From the NCBI GenBank assembly GCA_019509985.1, contig JAEKLF010000055.1:1-50552 (forward strand): a DNA stretch of 50,552 nucleotides, in the 5' to 3' direction. Of this stretch, positions 8,497 to 16,989 are shown piece by piece. This DNA comes from Burkholderiales bacterium (lineage in GTDB: Bacteria > Pseudomonadota > Gammaproteobacteria > Burkholderiales > Burkholderiaceae_C). The notes under the pieces are model-generated. The model saw only the letters and a program-made list of their open reading frames with translations, had not been told where the DNA came from and ran no database searches. The first letter of the stretch is position 1. Each line of letters begins with the position of its first letter. Made by a program: the position numbers and the translations under genes.

Positions 8497-9627
8497 CTAG
8501 GCCAGCGCCCGGCCGATCAGGATCTTCTGCACCTCGCTCGTGCCTTCGTAGATCTGGCAGACGCGCACGTCGCGGTAGATGCGCTCGACGGGAAAGTCAC
8601 TGAGGTAGCCGTAGCCGCCGTGGATCTGGATGGCCTCGGAGCAGACCTTCTCGGCCATCTCGCTGGCGAACAGCTTGGCCATGGCCGCCTCCTTCAGGCA
8701 GGGCCGGCCGGCGTCCTTCAGGCTGGCCGCATGCCAGATCAATTGCCGCGCGGCCTCGATCTGCATGGCCATGTCGGCCAGCTTGAACTGCACCGCCTGG
8801 TGGTTGAAGATGGGCTGGCCGAAGGTGACGCGGTCCTTGCTGTAGCGCAGCGCCGCCTCGAAGGCCGCACGCGCCATGCCCACCGCCTGCGAGGCGATGC
8901 CGATGCGCCCGCCCTCCAAACCCGACAGCGCGATCTTCAGGCCCTGGCCCTCGTCGCCCAGCCGGTTGGCAGCCGGCACGCGGCAGTTCTCGAACAGGAT
9001 CTGAGCCGTGTCACTGCTGTGCTGGCCCATCTTTTCTTCGATGCGCGCGACCTGGTAGCCCGGCGTGTCCGTCGGCACGACGAAGGCGCTGATGCCCTTC
9101 TTGCCCGCGGCCTTGTCGGTCACGGCCATGACGATGGCAACGTCGCCATGCTTGCCGCTGGTGATGAACTGCTTGACGCCATTGATCACGTAGTCGTCAC
9201 CGTCGCGCACCGCCGTCGTGCGCAGGCCGCCGGCTTCCGAGCCAACGTGGGGCTCGGTCAGGCAGAAGGCGCCCAGCATGTCGCCACGCGCCAGGGGCTT
9301 CAGGAAGCGTTCCTTCTGATCGTCGTTAGCAAAGGCCATCAGGATGGAGCAGACCGGGCAGTTGTTGACGCTGACCACCGTGCTCGTGCCGCCATCACCG
9401 GCGGCGATCTCTTCGAGGATGACCGACAGGGCCAGGTAGTCCAGGCCGGCGCCATCCCATTCGTGCGGCACGGCCACGCCGTAGCAGCCCAGTGCGGCCA
9501 GGCCCTTCAGCTGCTCGGCAGGAAAGTGATGGTTCTTGTCCCAGGCCGCGGCATGGGGGGCGATCTCGGCCTGCACGAAGGCGCGGATGGCGTCTTGTAC
9601 GGCGAGGTGGTCTTCGGGAAGCAGCAT
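8497..9627 (-). CDS. Acyl-CoA dehydrogenase (short/medium chain type)
   Basis: A 376-residue FAD enzyme introducing the alpha-beta double bond into acyl-CoA and passing electrons to ETF. It shows FCLTEPHVGSEAGGLRT (the AxTEPxAGSD region, with His-Val replacing the usual pair), QFITSGKHGD at the FAD site, RVTFGQPIFNHQAVQF, and the C-terminal catalytic base Glu361 in QIYEGTSEVQKI. That Glu position is typical of butyryl- and medium-chain enzymes, unlike the isovaleryl enzyme at 23302. It is the last gene of a leftward group that includes a MaoC-type hydratase, an SDR and a thiolase, giving most steps of a beta-oxidation-like sequence. Confidence 0.93.
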   Translation of the reverse strand: MLLPEDHLAVQDAIRAFVQAEIAPHAAAWDKNHHFPAEQLKGLAALGCYGVAVPHEWDGAGLDYLALSVILEEIAAGDGGTSTVVSVNNCPVCSILMAFANDDQKERFLKPLARGDMLGAFCLTEPHVGSEAGGLRTTAVRDGDDYVINGVKQFITSGKHGDVAIVMAVTDKAAGKKGISAFVVPTDTPGYQVARIEEKMGQHSSDTAQILFENCRVPAANRLGDEGQGLKIALSGLEGGRIGIASQAVGMARAAFEAALRYSKDRVTFGQPIFNHQAVQFKLADMAMQIEAARQLIWHAASLKDAGRPCLKEAAMAKLFASEMAEKVCSEAIQIHGGYGYLSDFPVERIYRDVRVCQIYEGTSEVQKILIGRALA

Positions 9628-9636
9628 GGTGGGGCC

Positions 9637-10039
9637 TCAGAGCAACGGGAGCCGAAGGGTCGCTTCGAGCTCACCGGGAAACAGCCTGGCGCGACAGGCG
9701 GCGAATCGCTGGCTGCCGTTCTCGCGAATGAGCTGAACGGCGCCGGGGGTCGATTGTCCGAGGACTTGGGCACGCAGGGTCTGGCGCAGCAGTTCGATGT
9801 CGAGTTGACGGGCGGCGTAGCGGCCACAGTCTGCGCCCGGCGTATCCAGCAGATGACGTGCGACCGTGTTGCGCCAGGACGCCAAGCTGCGACCCGGTTG
9901 GTGGCAGCTCGACCGCCACGGGACGCGGCGCCGCGTCCGCCCAGGGACCGTTGCTGGCCACCCAGGCGAGCACCACCAACACCTAGGCCAGGGCGAGCCA
10001 ACGCAAGGCCAGGCCCAGCTGCCCCAGCGAGTGCCTCAC
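9637..10039 (-). pseudogene. Broken small gene (stop plus frameshift)
   Basis: Leftward from a GTG at 10039 the frame reads as a signal-peptide-like start (RHSLGQLGLALRWLALA) but hits TAG at 9985-9983. The same frame resumes as VLVVLAWVASNGPWADAAP. A second frame, from about 9885 to the TGA at 9637, gives a plausible helical protein (ARHLLDTPGADCGRYAARQ, then QLIRENGSQRFAACRARLF) with three Cys. Together they look like one secreted or anchored protein of about 130 residues split by a nonsense codon and a frameshift. A sequencing error could also explain it. I do not recognise the family. The stop lies 9 bases before the acyl-CoA dehydrogenase ATG. Confidence 0.4.
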
Positions 10040-10076
10040 GCAGTGACCACGGGGCGCGACTGCGTGCGAGCGCCGC

Positions 10077-10547
10077 TCACGCTTCGCTGGACTTCACCAG
10101 CAGCGTGCCACGCCCCACGACGCAAGGATGCGAGTGGCGCACCGTGGCCCGGCCATCCACATGCGCCAGCCAGCCGCCAAGCTTCTCATTCCACTCAACG
10201 CTCGACACGCGCCAGCGCAGCAGCAGCTCCTGCTCCGCGAACACCGGTGCCTTGAAGGCGAAGTTGAAGTTCAGGCACAGCAGCTCGCGGGCCTGGCCGT
10301 CGTCGCTGCGCGAGAAAAAGCTGGCCGCCAGACCGATCATCTGGGCCGTCGTCTGCTGGCCGCTGGCGATGATCTCGCCATGCCTGGCACGCTGCGCCGC
10401 CTGCATGTCGTGGTGCAGCGGGTTGCTGTCGCCGGTCAGGCTCGCGAAGGTGGCGATGTCCTCACGGGTGAAGCGCATGACGCGCTCGCAGGTTTCATCC
10501 ACGCGGATCAGCGTGGTCGTTTCGGCTTCGGCGAGGGGTGTGTCCAT
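10077..10547 (-). CDS. MaoC-like (R)-specific enoyl-CoA hydratase family protein
   Basis: A 156-residue single hot-dog domain. The hydratase-2 motif is clear: DIATFASLTGDSNPLHHD (about residues 30-47), with Asp and His at the positions that activate water in PhaJ. It is followed by GEIIASGQQTTAQMI, which fits the G-x-x-(A/S)-G-M-q helix. The C-terminal strands include LLLRWRVSSVEW. The likely reaction is hydration of trans-2-enoyl-CoA, which fits the adjacent acyl-CoA dehydrogenase. Some relatives are only thioester-binding proteins. A 207-bp gap before the SDR gene suggests its own promoter. Confidence 0.85.
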   Translation of the reverse strand: MDTPLAEAETTTLIRVDETCERVMRFTREDIATFASLTGDSNPLHHDMQAAQRARHGEIIASGQQTTAQMIGLAASFFSRSDDGQARELLCLNFNFAFKAPVFAEQELLLRWRVSSVEWNEKLGGWLAHVDGRATVRHSHPCVVGRGTLLVKSSEA

Positions 10548-10754
10548 AGTCGTACATCCAGGATCGCCCTCGAAAGGGGCGGGTCACGGTCAAACCGGCT
10601 GCCCGCGAGCAAGCAATCGGAATGCCAGGACCGCAACGTTAGCGCAGCACTTTTGGTTACAGATCAATTGGGTTTGACCCGCGCCACCGGCTCACTCAGA
10701 AATGCCCCAAAACATGCCGCTCGCCGCGGCGTTGCACCGACTCGATACGAGGCC

Positions 10755-11420
10755 TTACCAAGCCAGCCGTTGCCCGTCGTAGTTGAAGAACGAACCCGTG
10801 TCGGACGGCTTCACGCTGGCCAGCACGGTGCGCATGCCGGCGATGCTGGTGCTCGCGTCGATGTCGGCGCCCGAGCCCCCCATGTCGGTGCGCACCCAGC
10901 CAGGGTGGAAGCTGATGACGGTGGCCTTGCCCGCCAGCGTCAGGGCCGCGTCCTTCATCACCGAATTCACGGCCGCCTTGGAGGCGCGATAAAGCCAGCC
11001 GCTGGTGCTGGCGCGCAGGGCGATGGAACCCATCTTGGACGACAGGATGGCCACGCGCGCGCCGGGCGCCAGGGCCTCGGCGATCTGCGGCAGCACCCGC
11101 ATGGGACCGAGCACATTGGTGTGCATGACGGCGTCGAAGTCGGCTTGCGTCGGCGTCTCCAGGCCCCTCGTGTCGGGGCCATAGACCCCGGCATTGATGA
11201 CGACGACATCGAAGCGCTCGCCATCGATCTGCCAAGCCAGGCCCGACACGCTGGCGGCATCGGCCACGTCGAGCTTGATGCCCTTGACGCCGTACTCGCC
11301 CAGGCGCACCAGCGCCGAGTCGTCGCGCGCCGTGGCGGTGATGCGTGCACCGGCTGCGCGGTACTGGCGCACGAATTCGAGGCCCAGGCCGCGTGAGGCG
11401 CCAACGATGAGGACGTTCAT
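10755..11420 (-). CDS. Short-chain dehydrogenase/reductase (SDR) family oxidoreductase
   Basis: A 221-residue Rossmann protein. The cofactor motif is GASRGLG (residues 7-13) in NVLIVGASRGLGLEF. Asp-Val-Ala after KGIKL marks the adenine pocket and NAG (residues 76-78) is intact. The catalytic Ser is in ILSSKMGS and the Tyr-x-x-x-Lys pair in LYRASKAAVN. Residues HPGWVRTDMGG close the active site. The substrate is unknown; close relatives resemble the C-factor/sniffer type. Its ATG overlaps the LysE stop by 4 bases (ATGA), so the two are translationally coupled. Confidence 0.9.
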   Translation of the reverse strand: MNVLIVGASRGLGLEFVRQYRAAGARITATARDDSALVRLGEYGVKGIKLDVADAASVSGLAWQIDGERFDVVVINAGVYGPDTRGLETPTQADFDAVMHTNVLGPMRVLPQIAEALAPGARVAILSSKMGSIALRASTSGWLYRASKAAVNSVMKDAALTLAGKATVISFHPGWVRTDMGGSGADIDASTSIAGMRTVLASVKPSDTGSFFNYDGQRLAW

Positions 11421-12046
11421 GGTTTGGTCAAGGCCAGTTTGGCGGCGAGCAGCGTGAAGAGGCCGGCGCCGCCAAGGTTGAGCCCGCGCCCCACCCAGGG
11501 GCGCGGTTGGGAGCGACGCAGCGGCGCGACGAGGGCGATCAAGGCGAGCAGGAACAGCAGGCCCTGCACGATGAACCAGGCGCCGAGGAAGAGGAAGGAC
11601 ACCGTCTTACTGGGCGCGTCGGCGGCGATGAACTGCGGCAGCAGCGCGAGGAAGAACAGCGCGACCTTGGGGTTGAGCGCATTCGTGAAGAAGCCCTGGC
11701 GGGCCGTGCGCCACAGCGACCGCGGTGCGGCGACCTCGGCGACGGCAGCCGGCGGACGCAGCCCGGCGCGCGCCATGCCCCAAGCCACGTAGAGCAGGTA
11801 GACCGCCCCCACGTACTTGACGACGGCGAAGGCCTCGCTTGAGGCGGCCAGCAGCGCCGCCAGGCCGAAGGCGGCGGCAAACGTGTGCAACACGCAACCG
11901 CTCATGATGCCCAAGGCCGCCGCCACGCCCTGGCGCCAACCGCCGCGCAGCGTGCTGGCCACGGCATAGGCCATGTCGACGCCAGGCGTCGCGTTCAACA
12001 CGAAGACAGTCGCAGCGAACAGCGCCAGGTCGTGGGTGCCAAGCAT
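11417..12046 (-). CDS. LysE/RhtB family amino acid exporter
   Basis: A 209-residue inner-membrane protein with about six hydrophobic segments. The N-terminal signature FVLNATPGVDMAYAVASTLRGGWRQG matches the NxTPGPxx..G..RG..G motif of RhtB/LysE exporters. FFTNALNPKVALFFLALLPQF matches the second motif (NPKxxLFFLAFLPQF). It likely exports an amino acid or metabolite. It starts 3 bases after the thiolase stop and overlaps the SDR start by 4 bases, so thiolase, exporter and SDR are one transcription unit. An exporter beside a thiolase is unusual. Confidence 0.9.
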   Translation of the reverse strand: MLGTHDLALFAATVFVLNATPGVDMAYAVASTLRGGWRQGVAAALGIMSGCVLHTFAAAFGLAALLAASSEAFAVVKYVGAVYLLYVAWGMARAGLRPPAAVAEVAAPRSLWRTARQGFFTNALNPKVALFFLALLPQFIAADAPSKTVSFLFLGAWFIVQGLLFLLALIALVAPLRRSQPRPWVGRGLNLGGAGLFTLLAAKLALTKP

Positions 12047-12049
12047 GGC

Positions 12050-13228
12050 TTAAAGCATTTCCACGGCCAGAGCCGTCGCTTCGCCGCCGCCGATGCACAG
12101 TGCCGCCAGGCCGCGCTTCAAGCCGCGCGCCTTCAAAGCACCCAGCAGCGTGACGACGATGCGCGCGCCGCTGGCGCCGATGGGGTGGCCCAGAGCGACC
12201 GCGCCGCCGTTGACGTTGACGATGTCGTGCGGCAGCTTGAACTCGGCCATCGCAGCCATGGTGACGGCGGCGAAGGCTTCGTTGACTTCCCACAGGTCGA
12301 CCTGGCCGGCCTGCCAGCCGGCCTTGGCCAGCGCCTTCTGGATGGCGCCCGCCGGGGCGGTGCTGAACCACTCGGGTGCCTGGGCGTGCACGGCATGGCT
12401 GACGATGCGGGCGACGGGCGTGAGGCCACGCGCCTTGGCCGTGCTCTCGCGCATCAGCACCAGGGCGGCCGCGCCGTCGGAGATGCTGGACGAGGTGGCG
12501 GCGGTGATGGCGCCGTCCTTCTTGAACGCGGGCTTGAGCGTGGGGATCTTGTCGAGCTTGGCCTTGAAGGGCTGCTCGTCGAACTTGACGACGGTGTCGC
12601 CCTTGGCCGAGCTGATCGTCACCGGCGCCATCTCCCAGTCGAAGGCGCCGCTCTCGTTGGCGGCCTTGGCGCGCTGGGTGGACGTGATGGCGTACTGGTC
12701 CATGGCTTCGCGGCTGAAGCCATACTTGGCCACGCAGCTTTCAGCGAACACGCCCATGGCCTTGCCGCGCTCGTAGGCGTCTTCCAGGCCATCCAGGGCC
12801 ATGTGGTCGTACATCTGCGCCACGCCGTACTTGACGCCCTTGCGCGCGAACATCAGGTGGGGCGCGTTGGTCATGCTCTCCATGCCGCCGGCCACCATGA
12901 CCTCGGCCGAGCCGGCCGCCAGCATGTCGTGGGCGAACATCATGGCGCGCATGCCGGAGCCGCACATCTTGCTCATCGTCACGGCCCCGGCCGAGTCCGG
13001 CAGACCGGCCTTGCGCATGGCCTGCCGCGCGGGCGCCTGGCCCTGGCCGGCCATCAGGCAGTTGCCCATCAGCACCTCGTCGACCGAGTCGCCGGGCACG
13101 CCGGCACGCTCGACGGCCGCCTTGATGGCGATGGCGCCCAGCTCCCAGCCGGCGAGGCCGGCGAAATCACCCAGCAGGCCGCCGATGGGCGTGCGGGCGG
13201 CGGAAACGATGACGACTGCGTCGGACAT
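12050..13228 (-). CDS. Acetyl-CoA C-acyltransferase (thiolase)
   Basis: A 392-residue thiolase that cleaves 3-ketoacyl-CoA or condenses acetyl-CoA. It has the nucleophile Cys89 in MSKMCGSGMRAM, NEAFA at 316-320, His348 in GGAVALGHPIGASGARI, and the second Cys378 in ALCIGGGEA. The usual GTVTAGNAS region reads ITAATSSSISDGAAAL, a small deviation next to the active site. The start is the ATG at 13228. The palindrome at 13275-13294 upstream matches those before ivd and icmF, which points to a shared regulator and a role in branched-chain or short-chain acyl-CoA breakdown. Confidence 0.93.
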   Translation of the reverse strand: MSDAVVIVSAARTPIGGLLGDFAGLAGWELGAIAIKAAVERAGVPGDSVDEVLMGNCLMAGQGQAPARQAMRKAGLPDSAGAVTMSKMCGSGMRAMMFAHDMLAAGSAEVMVAGGMESMTNAPHLMFARKGVKYGVAQMYDHMALDGLEDAYERGKAMGVFAESCVAKYGFSREAMDQYAITSTQRAKAANESGAFDWEMAPVTISSAKGDTVVKFDEQPFKAKLDKIPTLKPAFKKDGAITAATSSSISDGAAALVLMRESTAKARGLTPVARIVSHAVHAQAPEWFSTAPAGAIQKALAKAGWQAGQVDLWEVNEAFAAVTMAAMAEFKLPHDIVNVNGGAVALGHPIGASGARIVVTLLGALKARGLKRGLAALCIGGGEATALAVEML

Positions 13229-13274
13229 GATGACGTACTCCGTTGGCAACTCAGATGCGCCATTTTGACGCGCC

Positions 13275-13294
13275 AATTGACGCGCACGTCAATT
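13275..13294. promoter_or_regulatory. Shared palindromic operator upstream of thiolase
   Basis: The 20 bases form a perfect AATTGACG-N4-CGTCAATT palindrome (centre CGCA), 46 bp before the thiolase start. An extra TTGACG half-site lies at 13265-13270. The same arms occur at 24542-24557 and 28336-28355. On the minus strand the arm TTGACG is followed after 19 bases by CAAAAT, a possible -35/-10 pair with the long spacer typical of MerR-family activation. Confidence 0.65.
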
Positions 13295-13398
13295 ACCGGG
13301 CAAATCCCGGTCGCCGAGGCGGGCATGGCGCAGTGCTGGCAGCGCGAGCCGCCGTGGCAGCCGGCAAAGTCCCGAGGCGCGAGGCCGGCGGCCCGGCC

Positions 13399-14202
13399 TC
13401 AACGCCAGGCGGCGGCGGGCACGCTGCCGCAGTCCGTCGGGCGGACATCGGGCTCCAGTCGCCGCACGGCCTGGCAGAACTCGCGCCAGAAGGACCGCGT
13501 CCACGCCGGATGCTTGTCGGCAAACTGCGGCGCGGCCGGCGCGAAATACGGCAGCCTGGCCACGCCCGGCGTCCATTCGACAAGGCCGGCCCGCTGCTCG
13601 GGCGCAAGGATCTCGCGCGTGGTCAGCAGCAGGTCGAAGCGGCGCGCCTGCAGCATGGCCAGCTCGCTGTCGAATGCGTTGACGGACTCGACGGCCCAGC
13701 CGCGCTCGCGCGCCACGGCCTCCTGCACTGACCCCGCCAGCACGCCCACGCGCAGCTCTGCCGGCAGACGGCGGCCGTCCCAGCCCGGCGCCATGGCTTC
13801 GCCCCCGCGGCCGAACAGCGCCAGATGGCCGAACACCGGTGCCCAGGCCAGATCGGGCCGGCCCCGGGCGTCGAGCGGGAAACGCAGGTGGCGCTGCCGC
13901 TCCGGCGTGATGCCGAACAGCAGCGCGACATCGACCTGGCCCTGCGCCAGCGCAGCCGACAGGCGACGGTTGGGCAGACGCAGCAGCTCGGCCGTGCAGC
14001 CCAGGCGCGAAAGCGCTTCGCGCACCGCGATGACTTCCCAGCCGGGCGGGTCGGCAAAGGCCTGACCCTGGCCGAGCAAGCCCGGCGGCGAAGCGGTGTT
14101 GTTGAAGCCGATGCGCAGCGGCTGCGGACAGCTCACCGCACGCGCCGATGTGGCCGTCCAGCACAGCGCGGCGGTCAGCAGGGCGAGCAGGAGCCGCCTC
14201 AT
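13399..14202 (-). CDS. Periplasmic substrate-binding protein (family 3 type)
   Basis: A 267-residue protein with a signal peptide (MRRLLLALLTAALCWTATSARA, cleavage after about residue 22). The mature part begins CPQPLRIGFNNTASPPG and contains AVREALSRLGCTAELLRLPN and LAQGQVDVALLFGITPER, the alternating pattern of extracellular solute-binding proteins that feed amino acid transporters or sensors. No permease or ATPase is next to it. Its ATG overlaps the stop of the AraC gene by 4 bases, so it is translated with the regulator and may act as a sensor component rather than a transporter part. Confidence 0.75.
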   Translation of the reverse strand: MRRLLLALLTAALCWTATSARAVSCPQPLRIGFNNTASPPGLLGQGQAFADPPGWEVIAVREALSRLGCTAELLRLPNRRLSAALAQGQVDVALLFGITPERQRHLRFPLDARGRPDLAWAPVFGHLALFGRGGEAMAPGWDGRRLPAELRVGVLAGSVQEAVARERGWAVESVNAFDSELAMLQARRFDLLLTTREILAPEQRAGLVEWTPGVARLPYFAPAAPQFADKHPAWTRSFWREFCQAVRRLEPDVRPTDCGSVPAAAWR

Positions 14203-15056
14203 CGCCACAGCCGGTAGGCCCAGAAGGCCTCGTCGGTCTGGATGCGCCGGCGCAGGTCCTCGGGGCTGAAGCCGGTCAGGCGGCGCGTCTCGCGGCACAG
14301 GTGGCTCTGGTCGGCGTAGTCGTTGCCGGCGGCAATGTCGGCCCAGTTCACGCCCGCACCGCCTGTCCCACCCTCCGCCGCAGCCACGGCGTGGAAGGCG
14401 TTCTCGGCGCGCGACACGGCGCGCAGCTCGCGCATCGGCAGGCCGGCCCAGGCCTTGATGCGGCGCTCCAGCTGGCGCAGGCTGCGCCCGGCCGCGCTGG
14501 TGGCGGCGCGCACGGCCAGGGCCTCGGTCCAGTCGGCGTAGCGGTGGCCGGGGCGCTGCGTGCCCAGGGTCTGCCAGCGCGGCAGCAGAAAGGTCTCGAG
14601 CAGCTGCAGCCGCGCCGCGTCGTCGACTGCGACGGCCATGGCCTCGGCCCAGTCGCGCCAGTCGGCAGGCAGCAGCTCGCGGGCGTCGACGACCCGGTTG
14701 ACGAGGCGGTCCAGCGCGACGCCGGTCAGCGCGACGAAGGCGTCGGGCAGCAGCAGCAGCTTCATGGCGCAGGTCTCGCCGACGTCACGCGTGTGCGTGG
14801 GCAGCGTGAACGGCCCGGCGAGCATGAGGGACACATGACGCGCCTCGGGCGGCGGTGCCGAGAAGCCGGGTGTCGGCAACCATTCGCTGCTGCCTTCGAC
14901 CCACCAGGTCATGCTGACCAGCGGCGCCGCGGGAAAGTAGTTCTCGCGCTGCACCGCGCTCAACCCGTGGCCGCGCGTGTCGCGCAACATCACGCCGCGC
15001 ACGCAGCCGGCCAGGGCCAGCGGCGGCAGCCAGAGGCGGGTGCCTGGGTCTTGCAT
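14199..15056 (-). CDS. AraC family transcriptional regulator
   Basis: A 285-residue regulator from the ATG at 15056. The C-terminal region carries two helix-turn-helix units: RSLRQLERRIKAWAGLPMRE (about 190-209) and NDYADQSHLCRETRRLTGFS, ending PEDLRRRIQTDEAFW. The N-terminal part (VSMTWWVEGSSEW, PTHTRDVG) resembles the sensor half of DUF6597-type AraC proteins. Longer in-frame starts would read through a GC-rich CCCCC/GGGGG hairpin at 15093-15104 and are unlikely. It is divergent from the P450 gene across 138 bp and is its most likely regulator. Confidence 0.85.
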   Translation of the reverse strand: MQDPGTRLWLPPLALAGCVRGVMLRDTRGHGLSAVQRENYFPAAPLVSMTWWVEGSSEWLPTPGFSAPPPEARHVSLMLAGPFTLPTHTRDVGETCAMKLLLLPDAFVALTGVALDRLVNRVVDARELLPADWRDWAEAMAVAVDDAARLQLLETFLLPRWQTLGTQRPGHRYADWTEALAVRAATSAAGRSLRQLERRIKAWAGLPMRELRAVSRAENAFHAVAAAEGGTGGAGVNWADIAAGNDYADQSHLCRETRRLTGFSPEDLRRRIQTDEAFWAYRLWR

Positions 15057-15194
15057 GTCAGTGAGGCGCGGCCGCCCGAAGCCGCTGGCGCGCCCCCTCG
15101 GGGGCAGCAAGCAACGCACGCGTGGCTGATCCATCGCCTCAGTGTCGCATTCGTTCAAGACGGTTTTGAGCCGCCAGGCGCAGCATCCGGGCTC

Positions 15195-16565
15195 ATGAAA
15201 AGCCTGACCTGGAACGACCTGCCCGCCCACCCCGACCGCTGGTGGGGCCTGCCCGTGCTTGCCGCGATGCGGCGCGACTATCTCGCCGTCATCGCCGCGC
15301 AACGGCCGCTGGGCGACCTCGTCTGCCAGCGCATCCTGGGCGAGCGCGGCGTCGATGTCTTCGACCCCGAGCTCCTGCGCGTCGTCATGGTGGACCATGC
15401 CGACGCGTTGATCCGCTGGCAGCGCGGGCCCGAGGTCTTCGCCGAGCTGATGGGTCAGTCCGTGCTGGTCACGGAAGGCGCGACCTGGCAGCGCCAGCGC
15501 CGCATGCTGATGCAGGCCTTCACACCCAAGCGCGTGGCCGGCTACGCGGCACTGATGACCGAGGCCGCAACGGCCGGCCTGGCTGGCGTGCAGGACGGCG
15601 AGGTGGCGATGGACGTGCTCTTCAGCCACCTGACCATGGACGTCATCTCGCGCACGCTGTTCAGCACGCCCATCGGCGGCGACACCGCCGCCGCGGCACA
15701 GGCCGTGCAGGTGCTCAGCGAGACGGCGCTGGCCGAGATGTTCTGGCCGTTCACGCTGCCCGACTGGCTGCCGCTGCCCGGCAAAGCCGCCAAGCGCCGC
15801 GCGCAGCGGCTGATGCATGGCCTGCTGGGCGGGCATGTGGCCGCGCGGCGCGCATCAGGTGAAGCCAGGGCCGACCTGCTCGGCATGCTGATGGCGCTGC
15901 GCGACGAGACGACCGGCGAGGCGTTGTCGCCGCGGGAGGTCTACGACCAGTGCATGGTCAGCTTCCAGGCCGGCCACGAGACCAGCGCGACGGCGCTGCT
16001 GTGGTGGAGCTGGCTGATGGCCGCCCACCCCGAGGCACAGGCGCGGGCGCGTGACGAGGTCGACGCCGTGCTGGCCGGCCGCGCGCCGGGCGCCGACGAC
16101 CTGGCGGCGCTGCCCTACCTCGGCGCGACGTTGAAGGAGGCCATGCGCCTGTACCCGCCCGTGGCGGCGGTGATGACGCGGCGGCTGACGCGCGAGATCA
16201 CGCTCGGCGGCGTGCGGCTGCCGGCGCGTACCCTCGTGCGCGTGACGCCCTGGCTGCTGCACCGCGACCCGCGCTGGTGGCCGGATGCGCCGCTGGGCTT
16301 CAAGCCCGAGCGCTTCCTGCCTGGCCCGGATGGCAAGCTGCGGGACGAAATCCCGCGCGGTGCCTACATCCCCTTCGGCCTCGGGCCGCGGGTCTGCCTG
16401 GGCCAGCATTTCGCGGTGCTGGAGATGACGTTGATCGCGGCCCTGGTGCTGCAGCGCTTCGAGCTGGCGCCGACGAGCACGGACGCGCCCAAGCCGCGCA
16501 TGGCCGTCACGCTGCGGCCCGAGGCCGGCCTGACGCTGCGGCTGACATCGAGGACAAGATCATGA
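15195..16565 (+). CDS. Cytochrome P450
   Basis: A 456-residue haem-thiolate monooxygenase. The oxygen-activating I-helix motif AGHETSA is at 259-265, the K-helix ExxR is Glu315-Arg318 (KEAMR), the PERF-like motif is FKPERFLPG, and the haem loop FGLGPRVCLGQ has the proximal Cys401. The WQRQRRMLMQAFTP C-helix and the overall form resemble the CYP4/CYP102-like bacterial branch rather than CYP101 types. No ferredoxin or reductase gene is adjacent, so electrons come from elsewhere. Its stop overlaps the ATG of a small membrane protein (16562-16565), and it faces an AraC regulator. The substrate is unknown. Confidence 0.93.
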   Translation: MKSLTWNDLPAHPDRWWGLPVLAAMRRDYLAVIAAQRPLGDLVCQRILGERGVDVFDPELLRVVMVDHADALIRWQRGPEVFAELMGQSVLVTEGATWQRQRRMLMQAFTPKRVAGYAALMTEAATAGLAGVQDGEVAMDVLFSHLTMDVISRTLFSTPIGGDTAAAAQAVQVLSETALAEMFWPFTLPDWLPLPGKAAKRRAQRLMHGLLGGHVAARRASGEARADLLGMLMALRDETTGEALSPREVYDQCMVSFQAGHETSATALLWWSWLMAAHPEAQARARDEVDAVLAGRAPGADDLAALPYLGATLKEAMRLYPPVAAVMTRRLTREITLGGVRLPARTLVRVTPWLLHRDPRWWPDAPLGFKPERFLPGPDGKLRDEIPRGAYIPFGLGPRVCLGQHFAVLEMTLIAALVLQRFELAPTSTDAPKPRMAVTLRPEAGLTLRLTSRTRS

Positions 16566-16948
16566 ATCCCTGGCTCGTCGCCGCGGCGGCATCGGTATTC
16601 CTCATCGGCCTGGTGCACTCCTGGCTGGGCGAGCGTCTGGTCTTCAAGCACCTGCGCCGCGCCGGCCTCGTGCCCGATGGCGGCGAACCCGCGTTGCGGC
16701 CCTATCAAACGCGCATCCTTTGGGCGAGCTGGCATGTCGTGACGGCGCTGGCCTGGGCACTGGCTTGGGTGCTGCTGTGCCTGGCGCAGCCGGCCGCGCG
16801 GGCGGCCTCGGCTGGCACGGTGGAACCCATCATCGCCACGGCGCTGGCGGTCAGCGGCGGCCTGGTGCTGCTCAGCAACCGCGGCCGCCATCCGGCCTGG
16901 ATCGCGCTGCTCGCGGCGGCGGCGCTGGTGCTGGGGTCGCTGCGATGA
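16562..16948 (+). CDS. Small multi-pass membrane protein coupled to P450
   Basis: A 128-residue protein with four hydrophobic segments: MNPWLVAAAASVFLIGLVHS, WHVVTALAWALAWVLLCLAQ, TVEPIIATALAVSGGLVLLS and HPAWIALLAAAALVLGS. A conserved-looking cytoplasmic patch LGERLVFKHLRRAG lies after the first helix, with one His in helix 1 and one in helix 2. I do not recognise a named family. Its ATG sits inside the P450 stop (ATGA), so it is made together with the P450. It could anchor the P450 or its substrate at the membrane, which is a guess from context only. Confidence 0.8.
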   Translation: MNPWLVAAAASVFLIGLVHSWLGERLVFKHLRRAGLVPDGGEPALRPYQTRILWASWHVVTALAWALAWVLLCLAQPAARAASAGTVEPIIATALAVSGGLVLLSNRGRHPAWIALLAAAALVLGSLR

Positions 16949-16989
16949 AGCGGCTTGCCCGCCGCTCGCAGCCGGCGCGTCTGCCGCGC

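Noticed and set aside
8620..10677. A 685-codon plus-strand open frame across the acyl-CoA dehydrogenase and MaoC genes
   Set aside because: It is antisense to recognised enzymes and shows no domain. The sense strand explains the region.
10548..10754. A shared TTGACG palindrome upstream of the MaoC gene
   Set aside because: The 207-bp gap has a lone TTGACC and other partial matches but no paired arms, so it was not added to the operator set.
15093..15104. CCCCC-TC-GGGGG hairpin upstream of the AraC gene, possibly part of a dispersed repeat
   Set aside because: Only one copy is visible in this window and short GC hairpins are frequent at this base composition. It was used only to argue against a longer AraC start.
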